64,000 nucleotides of DNA from contig NZ_JAINUL010000001.1 of NCBI RefSeq assembly GCF_020639365.1, positions 4,967,575-5,031,574 of the forward strand, written 5' to 3'. The notes beneath the pieces were generated by a model. That model had not been told where the DNA came from. It made no database searches and saw nothing but the letters and a program-made list of their open reading frames with translations. Positions 51,036 to 58,964 of this stretch are shown here, piece by piece (the stretch's first letter is position 1; every line of letters starts with the position of its first letter). Origin of the DNA: Streptomyces flavotricini. GTDB taxonomy: Bacteria > Actinomycetota > Actinomycetes > Streptomycetales > Streptomycetaceae. The translations under genes were made by a program, and so were the position numbers.

Positions 51036-53270
51036 TCAGCGGCAGATCGCCAGGGCGTCCAGCGCCACCGCCCCCTGGCCGCGCGGGAGGACCATCAGCG
51101 GGTTGATGTCCAGCTCCGACAGGACGCCGCCCAGTTCCAGCGCCATCCGCTGGACCCGCAGGACGACTTCCACCAGCGCGTCCACGTCGGCCGGCGGGGC
51201 GCCCCGTACGCCTTCCAGGAGGGCGTGGCCGCGCAGTTCCGTCAGCATGGCGCGGGCCTGGTCCTCGCCGAAGGGCGGGACGCGGACCGCAGCGTCGTGC
51301 AGGACCTCCACCAGGACCCCGCCCAGGCCCACCGTCACCGTCGGGCCGAAGAGGTCGTCCTGCGTCACGCCGACGACCATCTCGACCCCCCGCTCCACCA
51401 TCTGGCAGACGAGGATCCCGTCCAGCGGCACGTTCTCGTAGCGGGCGATGTCCGTCAGCTCCCGGTAGGCGTCCCGGATCTGGCTCGCCGAGGTCAGGCC
51501 GATCTTCACCAGCCCGAGTTCCGTCTTGTGCCCGAGCTGCGGGCCCGAGGCCTTCATCACCACTGGGTACCCGACCAGCCCCGCCGCCCGTACCGCCGCC
51601 GCGGCGCTGGTCACGAGCTGCTCGCGGGGGACCCGTATCCCGTACGCCCGCAGCAGCTGCTTCGCCGCGTGCTCACTGAGCTGCTGGCCCGGGCGCATGA
51701 GCGCCTGCGCCTTGCGGTACGAGGGGGACGGGTTCCGCGGGGCGTCCTCGAAGGGGGAGCGGTACGCGGCCGTGAACCGGTGGTGGCCGAGGTAGGCGCG
51801 GACGGCGGTGATGCAGTTGCCGAACGTACGGAAGGTGGCCACGCGGGAGGAGCCGAGCAGGGTGGTGCGGTAGGCCTCCTCGGTTCCGACCGGGGAGCCC
51901 CAGATGACGCAGACGAGCTTGTCGCTCTGCTCGGCCGCGTCCACCAGGTCCTGCGCGAGCCTGTCGCTCATCGGGGGGAACGGCCCGGTGATCGGGCAGA
52001 TCAGCACGCCCACCGACGGGTCGGCGAGGATCGCGTCGATGATCTTGCGGCCGCGCCAGTCGCCGACCGGGTGGCCGCCGTTGTCGACGGGGTTGGCGAC
52101 GTTCAGGTACTCCGGTATCCACTGGTGGAGCTCCTGCTGCTTGGCCTGCGAGAGGGTGGGCAGGCTGAGCCCCGCCTCGGTCGCGAGGTCCGAGAAGTGG
52201 GCGCCGGTGCCGCCGGAGATGGAGTACACGACGACCCCGTCGGCCAGCGGCTTGCGGGCCCGGGCGAGCAGGGCTGCGGTGTCCTGGAGCTCGTCCAGCC
52301 CGTCGACGCGGATGACGCCGAACTGGCGCATCGCGGCGTCGACGACGGTGTCCGCGCCGGTCAGCTTCCCGGTGTGGGAGGCGGCCATGCGGGCGCCGGT
52401 CTCGGTGCGGCCGACCTTGACGGCGACGACGGGGACGCCGTTGCGCGCGGCCCGGTCGGCCGCGAGGAGGAACCGGCGGCCGTCCTTGAGGCCTTCCACG
52501 TAGCAGGCGATGGCCCCGACCTCGGGCCGCTCGGCGAAGTAGGAGATGAAGTCGGAGGTCTCCAGGTCGGCCTCGTTGCCCGTGGGCGCCCAGTGGGAGA
52601 GCCGGATGCCCAGCTCCTGGAGGGTGTAGACGGGCCGGCCCTGGTGGCCGGACTGGGTGATGAGCGCGATCGCGGGGCCTTCGAGGTCCTCGCGGAACTC
52701 CTCGAAGGCGTTGAGGTTGGTGTTGGGGCCGAGCAGGCGCAGGCCCGAGCGCCTGACGGCGGCCGCGAGCCGCTCCTGGGCGGCGGCCCCCTCGTCACCG
52801 GTCTCGGCGAAGCCGGAGGCGAAGGCGACGGCGAACTTCACCTTGGCCTCGGCCAGTTCCTCGATCACCGGCAGCGGATCGCCGACGAGGAGGACGGCCA
52901 GGTCCACCTGCTCGGGCAGGTCGGCCACGGATGCGTGGCAGGCCAGCCCGAACACGGTGGGGCGGGTGGGGTGCACGGGGTGGATCCGCGCGCCGACGCG
53001 CTCCGCCCAGGCGATCAGCTGGCGGGTGATGCCGGTGTTCGGTCTGCCTTCGGCGTCGGAGGCGCCGATGACGGCCACGGACTCGGGCCGGAAGAACCGG
53101 TCGAGGTCGGGGACATCGGCGTGCAGGGGCCGTCCGCTGACGTCCACCGCGACCGCGTCCGCGGCGGACGGCGCCGCCGTCGAGTGGACGGCCGTCCTGG
53201 GGGTCTCCCCGCAGGCGTCGACACGTGCGCGGAAGTCGGTGGTGAGGGTGCCGTGAGTAGATCCAAGCAT
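51036..53270 (-). CDS. NDP-forming acyl-CoA synthetase (acetate-CoA ligase family)
   Basis: The 744-residue protein has a CoA-binding domain (RFFRPESVAVIGASDAEGRPN, about residues 58-78), succinyl-CoA-ligase-like domains with ASHTGKLTGADTVVDAAMRQFGV (about 300-322, phospho-His region), and an ATP-grasp domain (LLRAYGIRVPREQLV, then VVMKASGPQLGHKTELG, about 525-575). It makes acyl-CoA from acid, CoA and ATP with ADP release. About 55 extra N-terminal residues precede the first domain. Two operator-like sites lie directly upstream (53306-53344), so it probably serves the same regulon as the ligase at 33715. Confidence 0.9.
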   Translation of the reverse strand: MLGSTHGTLTTDFRARVDACGETPRTAVHSTAAPSAADAVAVDVSGRPLHADVPDLDRFFRPESVAVIGASDAEGRPNTGITRQLIAWAERVGARIHPVHPTRPTVFGLACHASVADLPEQVDLAVLLVGDPLPVIEELAEAKVKFAVAFASGFAETGDEGAAAQERLAAAVRRSGLRLLGPNTNLNAFEEFREDLEGPAIALITQSGHQGRPVYTLQELGIRLSHWAPTGNEADLETSDFISYFAERPEVGAIACYVEGLKDGRRFLLAADRAARNGVPVVAVKVGRTETGARMAASHTGKLTGADTVVDAAMRQFGVIRVDGLDELQDTAALLARARKPLADGVVVYSISGGTGAHFSDLATEAGLSLPTLSQAKQQELHQWIPEYLNVANPVDNGGHPVGDWRGRKIIDAILADPSVGVLICPITGPFPPMSDRLAQDLVDAAEQSDKLVCVIWGSPVGTEEAYRTTLLGSSRVATFRTFGNCITAVRAYLGHHRFTAAYRSPFEDAPRNPSPSYRKAQALMRPGQQLSEHAAKQLLRAYGIRVPREQLVTSAAAAVRAAGLVGYPVVMKASGPQLGHKTELGLVKIGLTSASQIRDAYRELTDIARYENVPLDGILVCQMVERGVEMVVGVTQDDLFGPTVTVGLGGVLVEVLHDAAVRVPPFGEDQARAMLTELRGHALLEGVRGAPPADVDALVEVVLRVQRMALELGGVLSELDINPLMVLPRGQGAVALDALAICR

Positions 53271-53305
53271 CGTTCCGCCCGCTCCTGCTCGATGAACCTC
53301 AATAA

Positions 53306-53320
53306 CTGACGCGTAGTCAG
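53306..53320. promoter_or_regulatory. TGACG-type operator, site E
   Basis: CTGACGCGTAGTCAG covers the likely transcription start of the leftward CoA ligase gene. A TAATCT -10 box (leftward strand) lies directly between this site and site F. Confidence 0.65.
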
Positions 53321-53329
53321 ATTACTGAA

Positions 53330-53344
53330 CTGACGTGCCGTCAG
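53330..53344. promoter_or_regulatory. TGACG-type operator, site F
   Basis: CTGACGTGCCGTCAG has 7-base complementary arms around one central base and starts 24 bases after the start of site E, that is on nearly the same helical face, upstream of the -10 box. Confidence 0.65.
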
Positions 53345-53489
53345 GAACAGTGCTGCGCAGGAAAGGTGGTGGAGGTGGTGTGTGGGAACGGTCCCAGATC
53401 CCGCCGGGACGGGTCCAGAGCGCGTTTCGGCCGGGTTCGCGGCCCTCGGCCGCGCCCGCCGGGGGGCAGCCCCGGAAGCCGGGGCGCCG

Positions 53490-54479
53490 TCAGGTGCGTG
53501 TGGGGACCGTGCAGGTCGGAACGCCGGCGCTGAGATCGCCGGCCTCCTCGTACGGATCGGCCACGGGCCACGGCCGGTGGGCCCGCTTCGCCTCCTTCGA
53601 GAAGTACGGGTGGACGAAGCCGTCGGCGGCGGCGCCGCAGTCGTGGTTGGCGAGTTGGCGGCGGTACTCGACGGGTGCGAGTTTCCCGGTCGTGGGATCG
53701 AAGTCCAGGACCATGTGGCGGCGTACGACGACCCGTGTCACTTCCTCCGAGTCGCCGGTGGGACCCGGCTCCGGGTCCCCCGTGCGGCGCAGCGCGTAGG
53801 CAAAGGTGTAGTCGGCGTGGATGCGCACCTGCTGCGGTACTCCGCCGGCGGCGGAGTCCGGAGCGGCCTCGTAGGTCATGCGGCCGTGTGCCCTCAGGCC
53901 GCGGTCCGTCAGTGTCAGGCTCTCGGGGTCGAAGCGGGTGAACAACTCCAGCGCGTCGGTGTTCGGGGCGCCGGGATTGCGCAGGTGTTCCGCCAGCGCG
54001 GCGGTCGCCGGGTGCCCGGGGTCGAGCAGGTCCAGCGCCTTGGCCGGGAGTCCGCCGTCCAGAACGGCCGGGTCCATGTCCGCCGCGGTCAAGAACTCGC
54101 GGACGCGGCGCAGCCCATCGCCCACCACGGGACTCGGTATCGGGCCCACCGCCTCGGCCTGTGGCAGTTCGAGGTCCTGCCCGCTGGTCGCCCAGGCCGC
54201 GGCGGGCGAGCCGCGGAACGGCATGTTCGTCGTCGCGGGCCACTCGGCGGGCCACATCGCCTCTTCGAGCAGACCGGGAGCGTACGGCTCGTCGTCGGGC
54301 CGCTCGCCGAGCGCGGAGACCACCGCCCAGGTGATGACACCGGCCAGGGCCACGGCCGCGCCGGCGCCGAGGATCCGCCTGCGCATCCGGCGCAGCCGGT
54401 CCTGGCGCAATGCCTCCTCGCGTCCGGGATCTTGGCCCTCCCTGCGCAGTCGGGCAACGAAATCCACAGGATCCGGCAT
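53490..54479 (-). CDS. Uncharacterised membrane-anchored protein
   Basis: The 329-residue protein has a cytoplasmic basic N terminus (about residues 1-35), one membrane helix (ILGAGAAVALAGVITWAVVSAL, about 37-58), and an extracellular domain of about 270 residues with only two Cys near the C terminus. Beta-rich stretches (LTLTDRGLRAHGRMTYEA, VTRVVVRRHMVLDFDPTTGKLAPVEYRR) suggest a folded outer domain. I do not recognise the family; similar one-helix proteins in Streptomyces often follow ECF sigma genes, but none is adjacent here. Confidence 0.6.
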   Translation of the reverse strand: MPDPVDFVARLRREGQDPGREEALRQDRLRRMRRRILGAGAAVALAGVITWAVVSALGERPDDEPYAPGLLEEAMWPAEWPATTNMPFRGSPAAAWATSGQDLELPQAEAVGPIPSPVVGDGLRRVREFLTAADMDPAVLDGGLPAKALDLLDPGHPATAALAEHLRNPGAPNTDALELFTRFDPESLTLTDRGLRAHGRMTYEAAPDSAAGGVPQQVRIHADYTFAYALRRTGDPEPGPTGDSEEVTRVVVRRHMVLDFDPTTGKLAPVEYRRQLANHDCGAAADGFVHPYFSKEAKRAHRPWPVADPYEEAGDLSAGVPTCTVPTRT

Positions 54480-54602
54480 GTCCGGCCCCCCCTCTTGTGC
54501 TTGTTCTGCTTGCGCCTGTGCCTGTCCGGGATGATCGGTGGGCTCGGCAAGTATCGCGGCCGGTGATCGGCTCTTGCCGGGGGTGGCGGCGCCGGGGGCG
54601 CT

Positions 54603-54720
54603 CTAGGGGGTGTCCGCAAAGTGGCGCCGGCCGCCCGGAGGGCGGCCCCGCGGCGTCCGGTGCGCCGAGAGCGCGTGCCGGGCGTCGCGGGCCGGGCGGG
54701 ACTTTGCGGACACCCCCTAG
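54603..54720. terminator. 20-bp hairpin with long loop (repeat family B, copy 2)
   Basis: Arms 54603-54622 and 54701-54720 are exact complements and the right arm contains the stop codon of the monooxygenase. The left half nearly equals that of the hairpin at 29528, but the loop is longer by about 45 bases. It ends the leftward transcript. Confidence 0.8.
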
Positions 54721-55955
54721 GCCAGGGGGTCGACCGGGCGGAGGCCCGTGTTCGGGAGGGGGTCGGGCTGCGGGCGGCCGGCCAGGGGGCCCAGGCGGCG
54801 GGAGACCGCCTTGGCTATCTTCTCGGCGTCCAGGGCCATCTCGCGGAACATGCCGCTGATGGGATTGGTGAAGCCGGTGAAGTACAGACCGGGTGCCTGC
54901 GCGGGACAGCGGCCGCCGTGCGTACGGGGACGGCCGCGCCCGTCGAGCACGTCCAGGTGTCCGACCAGGCCCTCCAGGCCGCGGCGGTATCCGGTGGCCG
55001 CCACCACCGCGTCCGGGGTGATGCGGGAACCGTCGGCGAGCACCACCTGCGCACCCTCGAAGGAGGCCACGGCGGCGACCGGTTCGACCCGGCCCGTGCG
55101 AACGGCGTCGATCAGGCCGACGTCCTGGACCGGGATCGCGCCCTCCTTGACCCTGCTGTACAGGCCGGCGGCGGGGCGGGGGAGTCCGTACGCCGTCAGG
55201 TCGGGGACCGAGGCCTTGGCGACGAGCGCGCCGAGCCGGTCCACGAGCCGTACGGGCAGCCGCCGCACCAGGATGCCGGTGCGCTGCGCGGGCCAGCCCG
55301 CGGTGGAGCGGCGCACGATGTGCGGGGCGGTGCGCACGGCGAGCCGCACCCGCGCGGCCCCGCCCTCGGTCAGGTCGACGGCTATCTCGGCGCCCGTGTT
55401 GCCGCTGCCGACGACCAGCACGTCCCGGCCCTCGTACGGCCCGGCGTTGCGGTACTCGCGGGCGTGCAGCAGCTCCCCGGTGTACGTGTCGGCGCCCGGC
55501 CAGTCGGGGAGCGCGGGGGTGTGGTTGAACCCGGTGGCGACGACGACGGCGCGGGCGTCGAGCACCCGCCCGCCGGTGGCGTGCAGCAGCCAGCCGTCCC
55601 CGCCGGGGGCGGGGTCGACCCGGGTCACCTCGACACCGGTGACGAGCTCCAGCGCGTGGAACTCGGCGTACTTCACCAGGTAGCGCACCACGTCGTCCCG
55701 CGACACCCACCGCCCGAACCTGCGCGGCATGGCGAGCCCCGGGAGGGCGGAGAGCCGGCGCGTGGTGTGCAGGTGGAGCCGGTCGTAGTGCCCCCGCCAG
55801 GAGGCGGCGACGTCATCGGACTTCTCGACCACCACCGCGCGCACCCCGCGGGCGCGCAGAGCGGCGGCCGCGGCGAGGCCGCCGGGCCCGGCGCCGATCA
55901 CGTAGACCGGGCGGGGCTGGGTGGACGGGTCGGGGGCTGTGGGGACTCCGGGCAT
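54717..55955 (-). CDS. Flavin-containing monooxygenase-like NAD(P)-binding oxidoreductase
   Basis: The 412-residue protein has an FAD-binding VIGAGPGGLAAAAALRARG (about residues 18-36), WRGHYDRLHLHTTRRLSALPG (about 52-72), an NADPH-binding VVGSGNTGAEIAVDL (about 175-189) and the late VVAATGYRRG. It belongs with YUCCA-like and Baeyer-Villiger-like monooxygenases; the product is unknown. No ribosome binding site precedes ATG 55955, but TACGCT lies about 12 bases upstream, so a leaderless mRNA is likely. Upstream in-frame starts (to 56027) lack support. Confidence 0.85.
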   Translation of the reverse strand: MPGVPTAPDPSTQPRPVYVIGAGPGGLAAAAALRARGVRAVVVEKSDDVAASWRGHYDRLHLHTTRRLSALPGLAMPRRFGRWVSRDDVVRYLVKYAEFHALELVTGVEVTRVDPAPGGDGWLLHATGGRVLDARAVVVATGFNHTPALPDWPGADTYTGELLHAREYRNAGPYEGRDVLVVGSGNTGAEIAVDLTEGGAARVRLAVRTAPHIVRRSTAGWPAQRTGILVRRLPVRLVDRLGALVAKASVPDLTAYGLPRPAAGLYSRVKEGAIPVQDVGLIDAVRTGRVEPVAAVASFEGAQVVLADGSRITPDAVVAATGYRRGLEGLVGHLDVLDGRGRPRTHGGRCPAQAPGLYFTGFTNPISGMFREMALDAEKIAKAVSRRLGPLAGRPQPDPLPNTGLRPVDPLA

Positions 55956-56224
55956 GAGGAGTGAGCGTATCGACACACAGCGTTGATGGGTCTCGGACAA
56001 GGAGGGAATCGATTGCGGATCGATCACGGGCGCTTCCGGGCCGCCCCTTCCGGGCTCGGGTGGGGGTGGGGAGGGAGGGCCGGGGAGGGTGGGGGGAGGG
56101 TCGGGTCGGGCCGAGGGCGGGCCGGGGCGAGGGCGGGCCGGGGCGAGGTGGGGGCGGGCCCGGTCCGCCGGTCAACTCCCTTGCCCGTCCGCACGGATGT
56201 GCGCTGCGTTCGTAAGCTCTGGGC
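55956..56224. other. Divergent intergenic region with a G-rich tract
   Basis: The region between the leftward monooxygenase and the rightward TPR gene is dominated by a 104-base G-rich run on the + strand. Near the right end TAAGCT (about 56213-56218) precedes the next ATG without a ribosome binding site. Confidence 0.55.
56057..56160 (+). repeat. G-rich tract with a 16-bp tandem repeat, G-quadruplex-prone
   Basis: Runs of three to six G occur about every 3-6 bases over roughly 100 bases. The unit GAGGGCGGGCCGGGGC is perfectly repeated at 56113-56128 and 56129-56144 and followed by a degenerate third copy. Confidence 0.75.
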
Positions 56225-57049
56225 ATGAAGTTCTTCCGGCTGCGCGGCCGACACGAGACCGGGCGGCAGGCAGCCTCCCCCTTGGACCGGGCCGCGGCCC
56301 TGTACGGGGCCGGGCGGTACGCCGAGGCGGAGGCCGAGGCCCGTGCCGTGGCCGGGTCCCGGCGGCGCGGCGACCCGTACGCGCCGCTGGCCCGGGGCGT
56401 CGCGGCGCTGGCGACGGGCGCACAGGGCCGCCACGCCGAGGCGCTCGCCGCGTACGACGCGCTCCTGCCCGCCGCCGTCGCGGCTTTCGGCGCCGAACAC
56501 CCGCAGGCCCTGAAGGTGCGCTCGGACCGCGCCCAGACACTGAGCGCGCTCGGCCGGTACTCCGAGTCCGAGGCGGAGTGCGAGGCCGTCGCCCGGGCGG
56601 CGGCCCGCGGTACGGGGCCGGAGATGCCGCTCGTGGTGGCGGCCGCGAGGAACGGGCTGATCTTCGCCATCGGCGCCCAGGGCCGCCACGCGGAGGCCGA
56701 GGCGCTCGCGCGCGAAGCCATCGCCGCCCATGGGGAACAGGACCGTTTCGCGCTGGTCCTGCGCCTCGGCCTGGCTCGCAGCCTGAACGGCCAGGCGCGC
56801 CACGAGGAGGCGCTCGCCGAGGCGGAGCGCGCCGACGAGCTGCACGGGCGGCTGCCCGCCGAGCAGCGCCGCGCGGAGACCGGAGCCGTCGCACTGGCCG
56901 TGGCCGGCGCCCTCCTGGGGCTGGGCCGGGGCGCCGAGGCCCGCGCCCGGGCCGCGTCCGCCCACGACGCCTGCCTGGCCGCGTTCGGCCCGGACCACCG
57001 CCGCACCGTCGAGGCCCGGGCGCTGCTCGACCGCATCGACTGTGCGTGA
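56225..57049 (+). CDS. Tetratricopeptide-repeat protein
   Basis: The 274-residue protein contains several TPR helices in tandem: AAALYGAGRYAEAEAEARAV (about residues 23-42), GAQGRHAEALAAYDALLPAAVAAFG (about 65-90), SALGRYSESEAECEAVARA (about 107-125), GAQGRHAEAEALAREAIAAHG (about 152-172). It has no other domain, so it is probably a scaffold. TAAGCT just upstream and no ribosome binding site suggest a leaderless start at ATG 56225. Confidence 0.8.
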   Translation: MKFFRLRGRHETGRQAASPLDRAAALYGAGRYAEAEAEARAVAGSRRRGDPYAPLARGVAALATGAQGRHAEALAAYDALLPAAVAAFGAEHPQALKVRSDRAQTLSALGRYSESEAECEAVARAAARGTGPEMPLVVAAARNGLIFAIGAQGRHAEAEALAREAIAAHGEQDRFALVLRLGLARSLNGQARHEEALAEAERADELHGRLPAEQRRAETGAVALAVAGALLGLGRGAEARARAASAHDACLAAFGPDHRRTVEARALLDRIDCA

Positions 57050-57201
57050 CCGGCCGCCGGGCCGGGTGCCCGGGCCGGGGTGCCGGGCCGCGTGTCGGTT
57101 CCGCGTGCGTGCCGGTTCCGGGTGCCGCTTCCGGGTGTCCGAGGGCCGGGGGCGAACGGAGTGCCCGGCCACCCTTGCGGGATCGCTCCCGATCCGCTGA
57201 A

Positions 57202-57216
57202 CTGACGTACCGTCAG
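57202..57216. promoter_or_regulatory. TGACG-type operator, site G
   Basis: CTGACGTACCGTCAG is 20 bases before the DoxX gene and nearly identical to site F (one base differs, TAC for TGC in the centre). Confidence 0.65.
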
Positions 57217-57236
57217 GTCTAGGGAGGGGAGGGCCG

Positions 57237-57689
57237 ATGCAGACCATCTGGCTCAGTGGGGCCGAGTGGCTCGCCGTGCTCCGGATAGGGCTCGGCCTGT
57301 GGTGGCTGGAGAGCTGGCGGCACAAGGACAAGAAGGGCTGGTTCGAGCGCGGCACCGGCATCGCCTGGGCCGCCGACGTCGCGGGCAAGCACCGCTGGCC
57401 GTTCGTGAAGGGCGGCTTCGAGAAGGTCGTCCAGCCGCGCCCGCGGCTGATGGCGTACGTCGTCGTCTACGCGGAACTCGCCCTCGGGCTGGGACTGGTG
57501 CTCGGCTTCCTGACCCCGATCGCGCTCGTCGGCGGGCTGCTGCTGAACCTGCTGTACCTGGTCCTGATGATCCATGACTGGGCCGAGCAGGGGCAGAACG
57601 CGATGATGGCCCTGATCTCGCTCGTCGCGCTCTTCGCGATGGCGTGGCAGACGTGGTCCGTTGACGCGGCGACGGGACTGTTCCTGTGA
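57237..57689 (+). CDS. DoxX-family membrane protein
   Basis: The 150-residue protein has a first hydrophobic segment (WLAVLRIGLGLWWLES), a polar loop with HKDKKGWFERG, and three further helices (about residues 65-145). DoxX proteins are small quinol- or thiol-linked membrane subunits; in catabolic clusters their exact role is unclear. GGGAGGGGAGGG lies just before ATG 57237. It overlaps the DUF35 gene by 4 bases (GTGA). Confidence 0.82.
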   Translation: MQTIWLSGAEWLAVLRIGLGLWWLESWRHKDKKGWFERGTGIAWAADVAGKHRWPFVKGGFEKVVQPRPRLMAYVVVYAELALGLGLVLGFLTPIALVGGLLLNLLYLVLMIHDWAEQGQNAMMALISLVALFAMAWQTWSVDAATGLFL

Positions 57690-58216
57690 GCACTGCGAGT
57701 TCCACGAGTCCCACGAGTTCCACGAGTTCCACGCGTCCTGCGAGCGGTGGGAGCGCTGCGAGTCCGGTCAGCGCGCCGCGTTACGACCTGCCCGAGACCG
57801 ACGACTTCACCCGGCCCTACTGGGACGCGGCAGCAGAGGGCCGGCTCCTGCTGCGCCGCTGTGCGGACTGCGGGAAGGTCCACCACTACCCGCGGGAGTT
57901 CTGCCCGTTCTGCTGGTCCGGCGAGGAGCGGGTGGCCTGGGAACCCGCGAGCGGCCGCGCCACCCTCTACACGTGGTCGGTGATCCACCGCAACGACCTC
58001 CCGCCGTTCGGGACGCGCGTCCCGTACACGGCGGCCGTGGTCGACCTGGCCGAGGGCCCGCGCATGATGACGGAGGTCGTCGACTGTGCCCCGGCGGACC
58101 TGCGGATCGGCATGCCGCTCGAAGTGGCCTTCCGCGAGGCGGCGCAGGGCGTGTGGGTGGCGGTGTTCCGGCCGGAGGGCGAGAGCGGCTCGATTCCCCA
58201 GGGGGACACCCCCTGA
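57686..58216 (+). CDS. Zn-ribbon/OB-fold acyl-CoA-associated protein (DUF35)
   Basis: The 176-residue protein begins with a low-complexity Ser/Thr tail (about residues 1-30) coded by a 9-base tandem repeat, followed by the DUF35 zinc ribbon CADCGKVHHYPREFCPFC (about 59-76) and an OB-fold (ATLYTWSVIHRNDLPPFG to the end). DUF35 proteins pair with thiolases or MaoC hydratases in steroid and aromatic acyl-CoA degradation (ChsH2, BbsA types). No thiolase gene is adjacent, so its partner must lie elsewhere. GTG 57686 overlaps the DoxX stop. Confidence 0.85.
   Translation: MSTASSTSPTSSTSSTRPASGGSAASPVSAPRYDLPETDDFTRPYWDAAAEGRLLLRRCADCGKVHHYPREFCPFCWSGEERVAWEPASGRATLYTWSVIHRNDLPPFGTRVPYTAAVVDLAEGPRMMTEVVDCAPADLRIGMPLEVAFREAAQGVWVAVFRPEGESGSIPQGDTP
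57695..57739 (+). repeat. Five 9-bp units (ACGAGTTCC-like) coding a Ser/Thr-rich tail
   Basis: Units GCGAGTTCC, ACGAGTCCC, ACGAGTTCC, ACGAGTTCC, ACGCGTCCT follow in frame and encode SS/TS triplets at the DUF35 N terminus. Length variation between strains is expected. Confidence 0.8.
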
Positions 58217-58223
58217 CGGAACA

Positions 58224-58250
58224 CCCGGGACGCCCGGGACGCCCGGGACG
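58224..58250. repeat. Three tandem copies of CCCGGGACG
   Basis: A perfect 9-base unit repeats three times between the convergent DUF35 and PNPOx-like genes. The unit contains CCCGGG and could form alternative hairpins, perhaps acting as a weak terminator. Confidence 0.75.
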
Positions 58251-58254
58251 CCCC

Positions 58255-58926
58255 CTAAGGCCAGAGCAGCTCGCGGGTCCAGCTGGTGCCGTCGGGGGAG
58301 CGGCGGTAGCGGAGCCGGACGTGGCGGCGTGCCGGGTCGCCCTGGAAGAACTCGACCTCGGTCGGGTCGAGGACGTACCGGGTCCAGGTCGGCGCCGGGG
58401 CGTCGGGCTCCGCACCGGCCCGCTCCCAGGCGGCCTCGGAGACGCGCCGCAGCTCGTCCACGCTGCCGAGCACCTCGCTCTGCCGGCCGGTCAGCGCCGC
58501 CGCGAGCGCGCCCCGCGAGCGGACCGCCAGGTCCGCCCGGCTCTCGTGCGGCCCGCAGGCCGTGACCCGTCCGCGGACGCGGACCTGCCGGGCCACCGCC
58601 GGCCAGTAGAACCCGAGCGCGGCGTCCGGGCGGCCGGCGAGCTGCCGGCCCTTGGCGCTGGTGGCGTGCGAGGCGAAGTGCCAGCCGTGGCCGTCGGCGT
58701 CGTGCAGCATCAGGGTGCGTACGTCGGGCCGCCCGTCGGCGTCCACGGTGGCCAGGCTCATCGTGTGCGGCTCCGCCTGCCCGGCCGCGGCGGCGTGCAG
58801 GAACCACTCCCGGAACAGCGCCAGCGGTTCGGCGGGCGCGGCGTCCGGATCGAAGCCGGGCAGGGGGCCGTCCCATACCCGCAGCGAGTGCAGGGTGGCG
58901 TGGAACGCGTCGGTGTCTTCGGACAT
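58255..58926 (-). CDS. Pyridoxamine 5'-phosphate oxidase-related flavoprotein (PhzG-like)
   Basis: The 223-residue protein has the PNPOx fold (PHTMSLATVDADGRPDVRTLMLHDADGHGWHFASHATSAKGRQLA, about residues 53-97 in parts) and a C-terminal dimerisation part ending RRSPDGTSWTRELLWP, which differs from true PdxH (RLCP in the in-window pdxH). It is therefore more likely a PhzG-type oxidase or an unassigned FMN oxidase than the vitamin B6 enzyme. It lies 38 bases downstream of the flavin reductase on the same strand and might be the last gene of the peptide operon. Confidence 0.8.
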   Translation of the reverse strand: MSEDTDAFHATLHSLRVWDGPLPGFDPDAAPAEPLALFREWFLHAAAAGQAEPHTMSLATVDADGRPDVRTLMLHDADGHGWHFASHATSAKGRQLAGRPDAALGFYWPAVARQVRVRGRVTACGPHESRADLAVRSRGALAAALTGRQSEVLGSVDELRRVSEAAWERAGAEPDAPAPTWTRYVLDPTEVEFFQGDPARRHVRLRYRRSPDGTSWTRELLWP

Positions 58927-58964
58927 GGGGTCCAGCGTAGGCCGCGGGCCGGGCCTCCCGGCCG

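Noticed and set aside
58255..58926. Second pdxH
   Set aside because: It has the PNPOx fold but lacks the PdxH C-terminal signature, and a genuine pdxH is present at 14827.
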